64,000 bases of DNA from Siphonodentalium dalli (GCA_032622095.1 CP136067.1:94168707-94232706), one strand, 5' to 3'; positions 33,517 through 45,228 are shown, counted from the stretch's first letter. Made by a program: numbers and translations. Notes: generated from the sequence alone by a model not told the origin.

Positions 33517-34288
33517 AGATTCAGATTCAGATTGTTTATTGCAAAGTCGTCAATTAAGGCGAAACATGCTATAACATATATACAATATTTACAATAGGTC
33601 ACAAAAAACAATTGTTACACAATCATACATATATTAATATAGAATATGATAAATGTATAGATATATCATAATATGTATTATAATATCTTATATATATATA
33701 ATTATATTATAATTTAAGTCTTTATAATATCATTATCATCATATTTTGACTGCAATAATTATTCGCTACTATAAATAATGTACCTAATCACAAGTTTTTA
33801 AATTTGGAATAATCGGCTCAGTCATATTTTAATTTTCTTGATGCCAATTTGATAAAAATACTAACTTTTTTCAGTAATAGTTGATTTTCCAAAGATAACA
33901 GTCTTTCGAATTTTTCTTTCGTAGGATTCTCCCAGTAATATTTCGGGATATAGTCTGATCGAATTGCCTGTAGTTCTTTGCAAATAATAATAAAGTGGTA
34001 TTCATCACCCGTGCCATCACCGCAAATATCACAGGTTTTGTCACAATTATCCACAGATTTAGATTTCCATCTTGTATATTCGACAGTCAGTTTTAGATTT
34101 GCGGTTCTAAATTTTAGCAAAATGTTTGCTAAGTGAGCCGGTAAGAAATTCAGATAGCGGCCCATGCCCGGTCTCGTTTTAATACTCATATAAAAATGTG
34201 CTCTAGATGAGTTTGCATTCTGCATTACAGTAAATTGTTCTGTCTTGTGTCGCTCAATAACCTGACACTTAGGTTGGAAAATTTCCAA
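33517..34288 (-). pseudogene. Non-LTR retrotransposon (LINE) 3' fragment, zinc-knuckle C-terminus
   Basis: On the minus strand an open stretch of 156 codons (34288-33818) ends with a Cys-x2-Cys-x8-His-x4-Cys pattern (CDICGDGTGDEYHFIIIC), then a Lys-rich tail and stop. This is the C-terminal zinc-binding region of CR1/jockey-like LINE ORF2 proteins, downstream of the reverse transcriptase, which is missing (5' truncation). The 3' UTR runs to about 33517 and ends in three AATCTG repeats on the minus strand, the short-repeat 3' tail type of CR1/L2 LINEs. The flanks are two halves of repeat C. It lies antisense in the three-finger gene intron. Confidence 0.72.
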
Positions 34289-34660
34289 CTGATGACAATT
34301 CCAATGACAATGTTGACCAAATTAATGTATGACAATATTGTTTTCTTAAATTAACTAGCAGTTTTTGACTGGTCACGGGGGAGGGACCAGGACACAAGCT
34401 TTCCAAGTGTTGGAAATTTCCTACCTGTCACACCCCATAAGGTTGGAAAATTTCCAACTAATGATCATTTCAGTCCAAAATTCTGACAAAAAATAGGAAA
34501 ATATGCAAATATTTGTCCAAAAACAATTAATTTCCCCCAATAAATTGTTTGAAAATCAAACTACAAGACCATTTTCAACCTATTGTTGGTGTGAAATTTC
34601 CAACTAATGTTTTGGCAGGTATGAAATTTCCAACTGTTGAAAAATTTGACCAAAGTTGGT
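34289..34660. repeat. Repeat C continuation
   Basis: Several GTTGGAAATTTCC / GGAAAATTTCCAAC blocks in alternating orientation follow the LINE. No gene. Confidence 0.5.
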
Positions 34661-36483
34661 GGGTGGGTGGCCCGAGGGGCCAAAAACAAAAACGCGTTTT
34701 TACACCCTCATGCAATTTTTTTTACTAAAGACCTTTTGTGCCCTTATATGACATTTGTAACATTTTAAAACATATTATAAGAATTGATAACTGCAAAAAC
34801 ACCATAGTTATGTTATTGGGACCTCATGTGGGCCTTAGTAGAGATGACATTAAGCTATATGGCATATTGCATATGGGGCGGTGGGGTGAACTAATTCCTT
34901 CTCGGCACCCTTCGGAAAGAAGCTTCGAGAAATGTAAAACTGAAATAAATAAACTTGTCTTGATGTAACTAAAGCCAAGATCACTGTGCATGGAAAAAGA
35001 GCGAGCAACTGTCTCAAACATTAATGTGACTATCAATGGCTAGCATATAACTGTCATCACACTGTTCATCAGTGCATCAAGCCAGTCAGTAAAATATTTG
35101 CATGTCTATCAACTCATATGATCTGTTACTCTCACAACACCTAAAATATCCATGTCTGGCATAGCGACTGTTTGTCATTTATTATAACAGAGTTTGCTCC
35201 AGTATAGTCTAACAAAAGTGTTAAGGCATAATGCTAGATAATGGGCTAATCGGGAAATGGTTAGAAATTATGGAATTGTGTGTATCCTGTACAATTACCT
35301 ACGTTTGCATATATAAGTAAACTTGTCCTGATGTGACTAATGCCTAGAGCACTGTGTGCAAAATAAAATATTTTTTTTCAGCTAGTTTAGTATAATAGAA
35401 GTAAGTTGCTCCAGTAGACTAACATTGTATGGAATATGTTAGATATATACTGGGCTGGTTGACAGACTAATCAAGAAATAGTTAGAAATTATGAAATTTT
35501 GTGTATTCTGCACAATGACCTATATGTTTACAGATGATCAGCAATTTATAAAACATTTTTTTTTCAATTAAAACAGCTTCTGAAACAGGTTAAACTGTTA
35601 TTTGAACTAATTGATATCATTCCCAGTCATATGAGTGATATCAGTAGAGTTTTTAATGCGATTTTAAACCAATTTTAGTGAAATTTGGGGGGGGTGGGTG
35701 TCAAAAATTTGGGAGTAAGGTTTTTTTTTTTGTGTGCAGGTTTGGGGGTGTGGGGTCCCCGAAAAAGCCAGATGCAAAAAAACGGCATACATTCCTGCAA
35801 ATTGTTTACTACCCCCCCCCCCCCCGGGTACAGGGCCAGGTACCCGGTCCGTCCGCAGCCTAAATTCAGCTTCTAGTATATATACGTCTAGTTGTCTGTC
35901 TCAGTCGGCAAGCTCCTGTGTATATGACGGGAACTTAGTCCCATACAATCCACATTCTTACATTTTCACAACTGATATGCAAAATAATTATAGTGCCGAA
36001 TGAATAATATACAATAGACTGCGGGTGGGTTTTCGATTGACAGATATAAAACCATTATAAAGTGGAGTCATATCAGGTCACCACCACATGGCGTTTCCTG
36101 TCATCGTGCTTATATGGCGGACGGGACCGATTTCAGAACGTTTAGTTCATCGGCGTCACATGCAGACAGGCTTGTGCTACATCATTTTGAAGGCTATACT
36201 ATGAAATGCATTGCGCACCAGGTAGGAAGTGATGTCACCTAACAATAGAGAAACGCGATCTGTTTGCGCTAACAGGGGTATTATGTTGTTACAACTTATG
36301 AAACCACGACCGATGACATTTCGGTTGCACCAGCTTGCGAAATATCAGAGAAGCAAAGCTAAGCATATTCATCTGTTTAGATATTGGTTATGCTATGTGA
36401 TATGTGACTCAGATCCATCCATATATGATCTATTCTTCTATTTAGGCACAGTTGTCAGGAAAAAGTAACGTTGGAATATTTTG
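34661..36483. other. Stretch without a supported gene; degenerate tandem repeat
   Basis: 35165-35345 and 35395-35540 are diverged tandem relatives (TTGCTCCAGTA, GTTAGAAATTATG, ACAATTACCTA / ACAATGACCTA). 35685-35830 has G and C runs and a GCATACATTCCTGCAAATTG block like 27.8 and 32.8 kb. Short ORFs at 34738 and 36229 have no recognisable domain. Confidence 0.35.
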
Positions 36484-36487
36484 TTAA

Positions 36488-36720
36488 CCCTTTACCCAAC
36501 AAACCGGCCAAAACCGGCCAAATAAAGCTTCAACAGCCTAAAATATCTTCGGTCTGTCTCAATAGAACCATACAAATATGGATATCATTGGAACCGGCTC
36601 CTTGACCACATTGTGATAGTTACAGTTATGCCCTGTGCCAATGCATTCTCTTATATATGCGAGTCGACCATAGGTCGCCTCGCATATATAAGAGAATGCA
36701 TTGGCCTAAAAAAAAACACT
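36488..36720. mobile_element. TTAA-type MITE, left part only
   Basis: TTAA at 36484-36487 is followed by CCCTTTACCCAACAAACCGG, as in the complete element at 45564-45924, and includes the palindromic module at 36637-36705. The right module and right terminus are missing. Confidence 0.65.
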
Positions 36721-37690
36721 TTTTACCATTTTTTCTTACATTAGTCATTAGCTTCACTCCCGGTGGGTATATATTTCATGTCAGACAGAACTGTATCCGA
36801 TATACCATAAGAAAGGTCATAAAAAACTAGAAATAAAACCCCAAGGTTGCATTATTATTGATGCGGTATTCGCCCCGTATTAAATTGTTGAAAACTGCGG
36901 TCAGAGTAAGAAATCTTCTCAGATACAACCACATTTTCGGCGCGAATCATCGCGTGGAGGTCATGGAATTATATTCGGAAGAAATCGGAACCGCCCGAAA
37001 AACGACGATCGGCTGGCACGCATGGTTGACAGAACAGCCAAAACAATAGCCGGCATGTCGATAACCGAAAGTAGATTAAACAAAACACAAACTAGATAAT
37101 GTCTTGATTTTTGCTTCGATATCTCATGTTTTCTAATTGAAATATCGAGAATTAATTGGCAACTAACAAAGTGTACACACTGTGTATATGTTATATATGG
37201 ATTGTTTGCAAATTTATGCGTGAATGGGTATTTACAGCATGCAAAATACGATTCGCACACCTCCGAACTGATCCAGGTGGTCATGCTAATTCTCATCGAT
37301 TGAAAATAAACAAATCGGGGAATTCCTGCGTTTCTTATCAAACGTCAACATATTTGGTCGAATTTAAGATGAAGTTATCTGCAATGGCATTATTGACTTC
37401 TGTAAATGGAAATTATTAGCAATATTTGAAATGCAGAAAGTGAACCACCGATCGATCTATAAATTATTATAATAGCCCAATCGGTCTGAACTAGATCGAT
37501 TGGTCTTCCTGGCATAGTGGTCGCTGCTGTAAGAGAGGGAACTCTAAATTTCTTAAATATTAAAATTTTGTTTGTTTTCAGATTTCTACAAGTTTATAAT
37601 GAATATTACCAGTAAAAAATTATACCGTTGTCTTTCATTAGTTTCAAAATAAATGAGAATTCTTTTTAATTGGTAGAAACAGCTGGTCGA
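36721..37690. other. Stretch without a supported gene
   Basis: ORFs at 36858-37049 (+) and 36961-37341 (-) have no recognisable domain. TTTGTTTGTTTTCAG at about 37568 resembles a splice acceptor, but no coding exon follows. Confidence 0.3.
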
Positions 37691-39420
37691 AAGAACAATT
37701 TAGAGTACTCCCCTTATCCCAGATTCACTTTATAGTAGCTAATTACACTTAAGCGCAAATTATTTACGCTTAAGCATAATCAACTTACGATAAGCGTAAT
37801 ACATTTGAATTACGCTTAAGTGTAATTGGGTTCATCAGCTATCTCACCTCTATGGGAGGAAGCCAAATTAACATTTAATAAATAATTGAGCTAAAGCCCC
37901 CCCCCCAATCAAGGAATCTCTAATTACACTTAAGTGCAATAAGAATATTTCTTATCGCGCTTAAGCGCAATAAGAATATTCCTTATTGCGCTTAGAGATT
38001 CCTTATTGCGCTTAAGTGCAATATGATATTCCTTTTCGTGCTTAAGTGCAATAAGATATTCCTTATTTTGCTAAGCGCAATTAGATATTTCCTTATTGAA
38101 CTTAATCGCAATTATCTCTTCCCTTATTATATCGCTTAAGCTCAATTATATCGCTTGGCTCCCCATATACCTCATGTATATTGGTATAACCTGATGTAGG
38201 TTACTGGCATTAGTAATGCGGTTGCATCCATTTCAGCGTGAGGGGAGTTCAATGAGAGTGTATATGAATTACGTTTAAGCGTACTTCATTTACGCTTAAG
38301 CGCGGAACTCATTTACACTTAAGCATAATTAAAATGAATAATGCTTAAGCAAATACCTATTTGAACTCCAACTGATTTCCTCTGTCTGAATAATTGAGTC
38401 CATCTCATAGTATATGGGGGAGTCTAAACCGATGTTTGATTGATGTCTTATTGCCAGAGTAAATTTGAGTTTAGAGGGAATCGCATGGGAGACAGCCTTT
38501 TCAAATATATTATTTATTAGTGTAAATCAATTGCGCTCAAGCGCAAAAAATATGTGTCTAATAATATATTTGCGCTTTAGCATAAAATTGCCATAAATGT
38601 GATCTATTTTATGGGAGGCCCTTTTCACATTTATCATTTATTTACGCTTAAGCGCAAATAACCTCTATCATTTGCGCTTAAGCAAATAGATCATATTTGC
38701 GCTTAAGCGCAAATCATTTGCACTTAAGCGCAAATAAAAATCAATATGCATTGATCCCCCCTGAATTAATTTTACATGGCACAGGCCTAAACACATCACT
38801 AAAGTTGATATAGCCCCACCATATGAAGGAAACAATCCCCCAGAAACCCCAAGATCTGTTTTATGACCATGGAATGGAAATGATATAGATCTGTGTAGGA
38901 TATGTCTCTTTTATAAAATATGCTATATCTCTGGGATGGAGACACAAATTCTTGGGGACAGGGATGCTGATATTATGAAAATAGGGGTTTTTCCCTACTT
39001 CAAGTCAATGAGCACACCATATGAGGGAAGCAAACCCCAGTAACCCCTAATTCCCTATTTATGGCCATGGAAATTGTATATAATATCTGTGCAGGAGATA
39101 ATAAAATATACATGAGCTCTGGGAGTGAGGCACCAATTCTTGGGACACCAGGGACAGAGATGCTGATATGCATATGGATTTCTTTTTTCAACTTTCCAGT
39201 CTGTACGGGGCTACTACTATATATATGTGACCATGATAATATAATATGAGATGGACTCAATCATTCACATCAGAGGGATGTAAGGGAGTGTTAGGTATTT
39301 GCGCTTAAGCGCAAATAAATTGATAGACACATATTTGCGCTTAAGCGCAAATGATTTACGCTTAAGCACAAATATTTGCGCTTAAGCGCAAATAAATAAT
39401 AAATGTGAAAAAGTATGGAG
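37691..39420. repeat. Cluster of GCGCTTAAGCGC palindromes (left flank of giant inverted repeat)
   Basis: Dozens of variants of TTTGCGCTTAAGCGCAAAT, each an interrupted or perfect palindrome around CTTAAG, are spaced 15-60 bp apart, with one gap holding repeat H at 38760-39260. TATGGGAGG-type blocks next to them recur at 43255 and near 50340/50430. No coding sequence. Confidence 0.75.
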
Positions 39421-40585
39421 GGTTATTAGGGTCTCAATCCTAACTTCACATTTTAATTCTAACTTAACATTTTAATTCTTACTTAATATTTTAATTCTAA
39501 CTTAACATTTTAATTCTTATATTTTAATTCTAACTTAACATTTCAATTCTAACTTAACATTTTAATTCTTATATTTTAATTATATTTACATCATATTTAC
39601 ATTCTATTTACATTCTATTTACATTCTATTTACATTATATTTACATTCTATTTACATTCTAGAAACATTCCAGAAACATTCTATTAACTCTAACTTAATA
39701 TTTTAATTCTTACTTAATATTTTAATTCTAACTAAACATTTTAATTCTTATATTTCAATTCTAACTTAACATTTTAATTCTTATATTTTAATTCTATTTA
39801 CATCATATTTACATTCTATTTACATTCTATTTACATTCTATTTACATTCTATTTACATTCTAGAAACATTCTAGAAACATTCTAGAAACATTCCCAGAAA
39901 CATTCTATTAACTCTAACTTAATATTTTAAATCTTACTTAATATTTTAATTCTAACTTAACATTTTAATTCTTATTTTTTAATTCTAACTTTACATTTTA
40001 ATTCTTACTTTACATTTTAATTCTTATATTTTAATTCTATAATTGTTGAAATTGAAATGAGCATAAAACGGATCTCAGAATTGAAAGGCAAAAATTAAAA
40101 CAAACATAAAATGGATTCTAGAAGTTGTAATTGTGACCCTAATAACGCGCCTGCACTTCTGTAACAATTATAACGAAAGGGGTCGCTGCGATCGGACGGC
40201 GTGACATGACAATCTGCGGGATGGGATGGAATATGGAATAGAACGACAATCTGCGGAACGGTCGATATCTCGAGGAATACAACACATAGAGGGCTCCGTT
40301 TTGTGATTAACGAAAGGCCCACATTCGCCCTATCCACACATATTAACCCCGCCACTGACCGGACACCAGAAGTTGTATTATTTGGTCGACAACTGACCTA
40401 ACATGAAAGTTGTCGAAATCAAGGACGTGGAACAGCTGTAGAAATGCATTTTTACAGCGATAACACTATGCCCACAAGCAGACTTGGTATTAAAATGAAG
40501 TTTATCATCTATTGCACAGCAAGATACCGATTAACCCACCCATGTGAAGGTGCCATGAAACACGAAACACTGCGTTCGAGGGAGG
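39421..40585. mobile_element. Left arm of giant inverted repeat
   Basis: It begins with TATGGAGGGTTATTAGGGTC, then an AT-rich array to about 40075 made of TTTACATTCTA and AACTTAACATTTTAATTCT units, then a single-copy arm with GAAGTTGTAATTGTGACCCT, CCACATTCGCCCTATCCACA and ATGAAGTTTATCATCTATTG. All of this occurs in reverse complement at about 42195-43255. The arms face each other around a loop of about 1.6 kb. No transposase is recognised. Confidence 0.75.
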
Positions 40586-41110
40586 TTCTCATATTATACG
40601 CCAGTCAAACACGGGTGAGGTTCTCATATGAGAACCTCCCCCGCGTATGACTGGTGGATAATATGAGAACATCCCTTGCGTATGACTGGCGGATAATATG
40701 AACCTCCACCGCGTATGACCGGTGGATAATATGTTCATATGAGAACCTCCACCGTGTATGACCGGTGGATAATATGAACCTCCACCGCGCATGACCGGCG
40801 AATAATATGTTTATATCAGAACCTCCCCCACGTATGACCGGAGGATAATATGAGAACCTCCCTCGCATATGACCGGTGGATAATATGAACCTCCACCGCG
40901 TATGACCGGCAGATAATATGTTCATATCAGATCCTCCCCCGCGTATGACTGCAGGATAATATGAAAACTTCCCTCGCGTATGACCGGCGGATAATATGAA
41001 CCTCCATCGCGTATGACCGGCAGATAATATGTTCATATGAGAACCTCCCCCGCGTATGACTGGCAGATAATATGAGAACTTCCACCGCATATATGAATGG
41101 CGGACACATA
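40570..41110 (-). repeat. ~33-bp minisatellite inside the inverted repeat
   Basis: Repeated units of GAACCTCC(A/C)CCGCGTATGACCGG plus CGGATAATATG(TTCATATGA). Units keep one minus-strand frame open for 191 codons (41180-40605), giving a Tyr-Tyr-Pro / Arg-Gly-Gly-Gly-Ser repeat peptide. There is no signal peptide or known domain, so the ORF is taken as a by-product. Confidence 0.75.
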
Positions 41111-41176
41111 AGTTTTTAAGTCTATAAACACTATTTGATTTGAATATTCTTTTTAGTAGTCTTACCATTGACATAT

Positions 41177-41479
41177 TCATTCGTTCAAACCAGTTGATCT
41201 ATTTTGTAACTTGGCTTTTAGTCGCTGGGCTCCGGCATCTGGGCTTTTAGTCACAACTGAAATAAAAATAAGTGCGAATATCTTGGAGCGAATTTCTGCA
41301 ACAATTTCACCGCCTGGTGGACCCATTTGGAAACAAATACATTCCCTGTGTCTAATTCTACATTTTGATATACCATACGCCCCATTATATTGAATATACC
41401 GGCTGAAATCGATCCTGTAATTGTAAACATCGAGTCTATTTTTAGCTGTTTTATCGGAGCGTGTTTGCGTTTTCGCCAT
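41177..41479 (-). other. Unassigned 100-codon ORF in the loop
   Basis: An ATG-started minus-strand ORF of 100 codons in the loop of the giant inverted repeat, not made of tandem repeats. It has no recognised domain, signal or splice context. It could be a relic of the element's own gene or chance; a plus-strand ORF of 60 codons overlaps it. Confidence 0.2.
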
Positions 41480-41504
41480 TACAATATTCGCACTAAAACA
41501 GCCA

Positions 41505-42194
41505 TATCGTAGCTAAAAACGAATGCACAGTATTCCACTGCGTTATTTGATACCTAAAACTTGTTGTTTGCTAGTGTATTCAACGAGAAATCTAAATTCT
41601 AAACATTAATGTCGAACGCAGTTTTTCGTGTTTGTGGAATTTTATGTTAGGTCAGTTGTCGACCGAATAATGTAACTTCCGGTGTCCGGTCAGTGGCGGG
41701 GTTAATATGTGTGGATAGGGCGAATGTGGACCTTTCGTTAGAAACCAAAAGTAGCCCTCTATGCGCTGTATTCCTCGAGCTATCGGCCGTCCCACGCAAT
41801 TTGAAAATCCTGTCCCGCAGATTGTCATTCTATCCCAAATTCCACCCCATGTTAGGTCAGTTGTAGATCAAATAATGCAACTTCTGGTATTTGGTTAGTG
41901 GCGGGGTTAACATGTTTGGATAGGGCGAACGTGGGCCTTTCGTTAGACACCAAAATGAGCCCCCTACGCCCTGTATTCCTCGATATATCGGCCGTCCCAC
42001 GCAATTTGAAATTATGTCCCGCAGATTCTCGTTTTGTCCCATATCCCATCCCATCCCGCAGATTGTCATGTCCCACGTATTGTAGCTAAAAACGAATGCG
42101 CAGTATTCCACTGTGTCATTTGGTACCTAACACTTGTTGTTTGCTAGCGTATTCATCGAGAAATCTAAATTCTAAACATTGACGTCGAACGCAG
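41505..42194. repeat. Direct repeats beside the right arm
   Basis: A block with GTAGCTAAAAACGAATGC, CTTGTTGTTTGCTAG and GCAGTTTTTCGTGTTT occurs at 41510-41635 and 42084-42215. A block with TTAGGTCAGTTGT, GGCGGGGTTAA and TCCCGCAGATTGTCAT occurs at 41643-41845, 41847-42070 and again in the arm at 42355-42575. The left arm has a single counterpart of the latter. Confidence 0.65.
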
Positions 42195-43255
42195 TTTTTC
42201 GTGTTTCATGGCACCTTCTCATGGGTGGGTTAATCTGTCTCTTGCTGTGCAATAGATGATAAACTTCATTTTAATACCAAGTCTGCTTGTTGTCATAGTG
42301 TTATCGCTGTAAAAATGCATTTCTACAGCTGTTCCACGTCCTTGATTTCGACAATTTTATGTTGGGTCAGTTGTCGATCGAATAATGCAATTTCTGCTGT
42401 CCGGGGTTAATATGTGTGGATAGTGCGAATGTGGGCCTTTCGTTAGACACCAAAAGTAGTCCTCTGCGTACTGTATTCCTCGAGATATAGGCCGTTCCAC
42501 GCAATTTGAAATTCTGTTCCGCAGATTGTCATTCTATTCCATATTCCATCCCATCCCACAGATTGTCATGTCAGGCCGTTCGATTGCAGTGACGCCTTTC
42601 GTTATAATTGTTACAGAAGTGCAGGCGTGTTATTAGGGTCACAATTACAACTTCTAGAATCCATTTTATGTTTGTTTTAATTTTTGCCTTTCAATTCTGA
42701 GATCCGTTTTATGCTCATTTCAATTCCAACTTTTTAAATATACTATTTTAATTCAAACATTACAACTTTTAGTAGATGATTTGTGTTTAGCTTCTTATTT
42801 TATAGATCATTAAATTAAAATATTAAAATAAAAATGTTAAGTTAGAATTAAAATATTAAGTTGGAGTTGAAATAATAAGTTAGAATTGAAATACTAAGTT
42901 GAAATTAAAATCTTAAGTTAGAATTAAAATGTTAAGTTAGAGTACAGAGAATGTAAATAGAATGTAAATAGAATGTAAATAGAATGTAAATAGAATGTAA
43001 TTAGAATGTAAATAGAATGTAAATAGAATGTAAATAGAATGTAAATATAAGAAATAAAATTATAAGAATTAAAATGTAAAGTCATAACTAAAATGTAAAG
43101 TTAGAATGTACATAGAATGTAAATAGAATGTAAATAGAATGTAAATATAAGAATTAAAATGTAAAGTTAGAATTAAAGTATAAGAATTAAAATGTTAAGT
43201 TAGAATTAAAATGTGAAGTTATGATTGTGACCCTAATAACCCTCCATAAAAAAGG
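42195..43255. mobile_element. Right arm of giant inverted repeat
   Basis: Reverse complement of 39421-40585: ATGGCACCTTCTCATGGGTG, CAATAGATGATAAACTTCAT, the GTCAGTTGTCGATCGAATAA block, GGTCACAATTACAACTTCTA, then an AT-rich array (about 42780-43225) of TAGAATGTAAA and AGAATTAAAATGTTAAGTT units, ending GTGACCCTAATAACCCTCCA. Confidence 0.75.
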
Positions 43256-43560
43256 CCTCCCATACTATTTCCGCTAAAGCGCATATGATTTGGATTTAAG
43301 TATAAATGATTTGCTCTTAAGTGCAAATGATTTACACTTAAGAGTAAATGATTTGCGATTAAGCAGAATCAGAATAAATGTGAAAACGGCTTCTCGTATA
43401 ATCGCTTAAGCATAATTCATTTACGATTAAGTGTAATTAATCTATCAATGAAAATGAATGACCAGTGAGCTTAAGCGTAAATCAATTACGCTTAAGCACA
43501 CTTAAATCAATTACGCTTAAGCACACTAGTCATAATTCTATTACTCATAGGAGAGATTGT
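43256..43560. repeat. CTTAAG-palindrome cluster (right flank)
   Basis: Degenerate TTTGC(G)CTTAAG(T)GCAAATG and ATTACGCTTAAGCACAC motifs mirror the left flank at 37.7-39.4 kb but are fewer and more diverged. This is the outer part of the same inverted structure. Confidence 0.6.
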
Positions 43561-43804
43561 GTATCTTTAAAATAACTAGTGTGCAATAGATGCTTTGCAG
43601 ACCATAGATCGAGGTAAATTGTTATCACAAAACTTTATACTTCTTTGTAAGAAATAACATTTTCGTACATATGTGGGTAACTTATACGTATATACTTTGA
43701 CGTACGTGTATACGTGGGCTCAGTACCGCCATATAGGCAGCCCCCCCCCCAATGTTCGTCGTGCAGCTATTGGCATAAACTAAATTTTCCATTTTCAATT
43801 TCAG

Positions 43805-44013
43805 CTGCCAGTGTGCTTTCCCGCGCATGCGTACACAGCATCCACGAGACGAAAGAAGAAGGGTGCTATGAAACGAAAATGTCCAATGGAATAACAAGAC
43901 AGTGCTACTGTTATTCAAATGGGTGTAACCATGGCAACAACGTTAAATCGAGTATTTTGCTGAACGTCTTGATGTCTGTGCTTTCTCTCGGATTCCTCGT
44001 CATTTATAGATAA
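43805..44013 (+). CDS. Three-finger (Ly6/uPAR, quiver-like) protein, terminal exon
   Basis: A strong polypyrimidine acceptor (CCATTTTCAATTTCAG) precedes it. Reading in phase 1, which matches the end of the exon at 31338, gives about 69 residues to TAA at 44011-44013. It supplies five more cysteines: SRACVHS, EEGCYET and the family-typical RQCYCYSNGCNHG, in which Cys-Asn closes the fold. This makes ten cysteines in all with the middle exon. The last 20 residues (SSILLNVLMSVLSLGFLVIY core) are hydrophobic and reach the C-terminus, as expected of a GPI-attachment signal. The product is probably a short surface-anchored extracellular protein. Upstream in-frame codons from 43714 are intron. Confidence 0.85.
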
Positions 44014-45106
44014 CTTCATATCATTGTGTTTTTGGATTAACATGAGATCTGCGAATTCCAGAATTCTAAGTGAACAATGCGTCAGCCATCACTCTATCCA
44101 TAATGAGTGTGCATCGACATAAATTTCCAGTTTCATTTACGTCATGTGGAATTGTGTGCTCTCCGACGTCGGTGCTGAGATTATGCAACTCGGAGTTAAT
44201 GTATTCCGGTGAACGTGCGTGATAAACCAGGATCTGAGGATTGCGCATGTGCAAGCTTCTAACTTGTGGAATATTAATGAACCCCATTCCTGGATTGTGG
44301 ATTAATTCGCTGCATATGTGTAACTTTGTGTCATCAATGACGTGTATGGACATTTCGAACTTCCTCTGACTTGTGTACCCCAAGGAATCTATAGCGAATA
44401 TACGACAACATTAATTCTATGAATTTGTATTCTTCCTTCAAACACCAGAAGTGTTAACATGCATAGCTTGTTCTCTGGTTCGTCCCGAATTCCCCATGCA
44501 TGTTGGCAATACGTCCAATGGTTCCCACATTGAAAATGTGTGTAAAGGGTGCACGCGTGGGCACCATATTCTACAATATTTGTTAAATAGCGAACATTTG
44601 AGTGCATTTGGAACTATAAAGACAATACACCCATCGCGGACTGTTAGCATTTCACAATGAATCATTCATATTCACAGCATGGTATATCATTACAGTGACA
44701 TAGTATAAAAATAATCCCTTCTAACAAAAATCAGTTCGAAGCAATGGCACCTCAAAAAAAAAATGCAATCTATTTTCCAGTCGAAGCATCCGCCTTCAAT
44801 GTGTTATATATTCTATTCATACAGTTGCTTAATATACTTTATTTCACGATCCTGCCATTATTCCATTCAATAAACCCATTCGATAAATTGTGATATGCAA
44901 CGTTCGTTGCATAACAGGAAATAGTGTTAGGTGATCTTTAACTTCCGGTTTGTCGGTTACATTCCGTACGCTATATACGTCTCAAAATACTAAGGCTTCC
45001 AATATATTTCCAACAAAGTATAATGAACAGTTTGAAAAAGTTATGTCATGAAATATTAATTTAAGTATGTTTTGTCGAGGTTTTGGATCATGTAATAAAT
45101 ATAATC
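44014..45106. other. Probable 3' UTR and intergenic DNA
   Basis: It follows the stop codon of the three-finger gene. An AATAAA at about 44868 could serve polyadenylation. 44066-44665 is unusually open on both strands (105 codons minus, about 70 plus) and less AT-rich than its surroundings, but shows no domain. Confidence 0.35.
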
Positions 45107-45108
45107 TA

Positions 45109-45225
45109 CAACTCGTCCCTAATTTATAGCGGAATTTACAAAACTAGTCCAATTAGGTTTGGACCTCGCCAAGCTAATTTACTGGACTCGTTTTGTAAAT
45201 TCCGCTATAATCTGGGGACGAGTTG
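45109..45225. mobile_element. 117 bp TA-flanked MITE
   Basis: TA at 45107-45108 and 45226-45227 flank CAACTCGTCCCTAATTTATA and the near-complement ending GGGGACGAGTTG. The arms of about 45 bp include GCGGAATTTACAAAAC. It is a complete hairpin MITE with a Tc1/mariner-like TSD. Confidence 0.75.
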
Positions 45226-45228
45226 TAA

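Larger units (their letters stand above)
31339..43804 (+). other. Inferred 12.5 kb intron of the three-finger gene
   Basis: It is bounded by GTAAGT at 31339 and TTTTCAATTTCAG ending at 43804; both borders are phase 1. It is filled with repeat A, a LINE 3' fragment, a TTAA-type element and the multi-kilobase inverted repeat of 37.7-43.6 kb. A longer transcript could include extra exons, but none was recognised. Confidence 0.7.

Noticed and set aside
37376..37419. MKLSAMALLTS leader followed by GTAAATG as an alternative first exon
   Set aside because: Too short and weakly hydrophobic, and it lies between the two exons of the gene, so it could only be an alternative start; no support.
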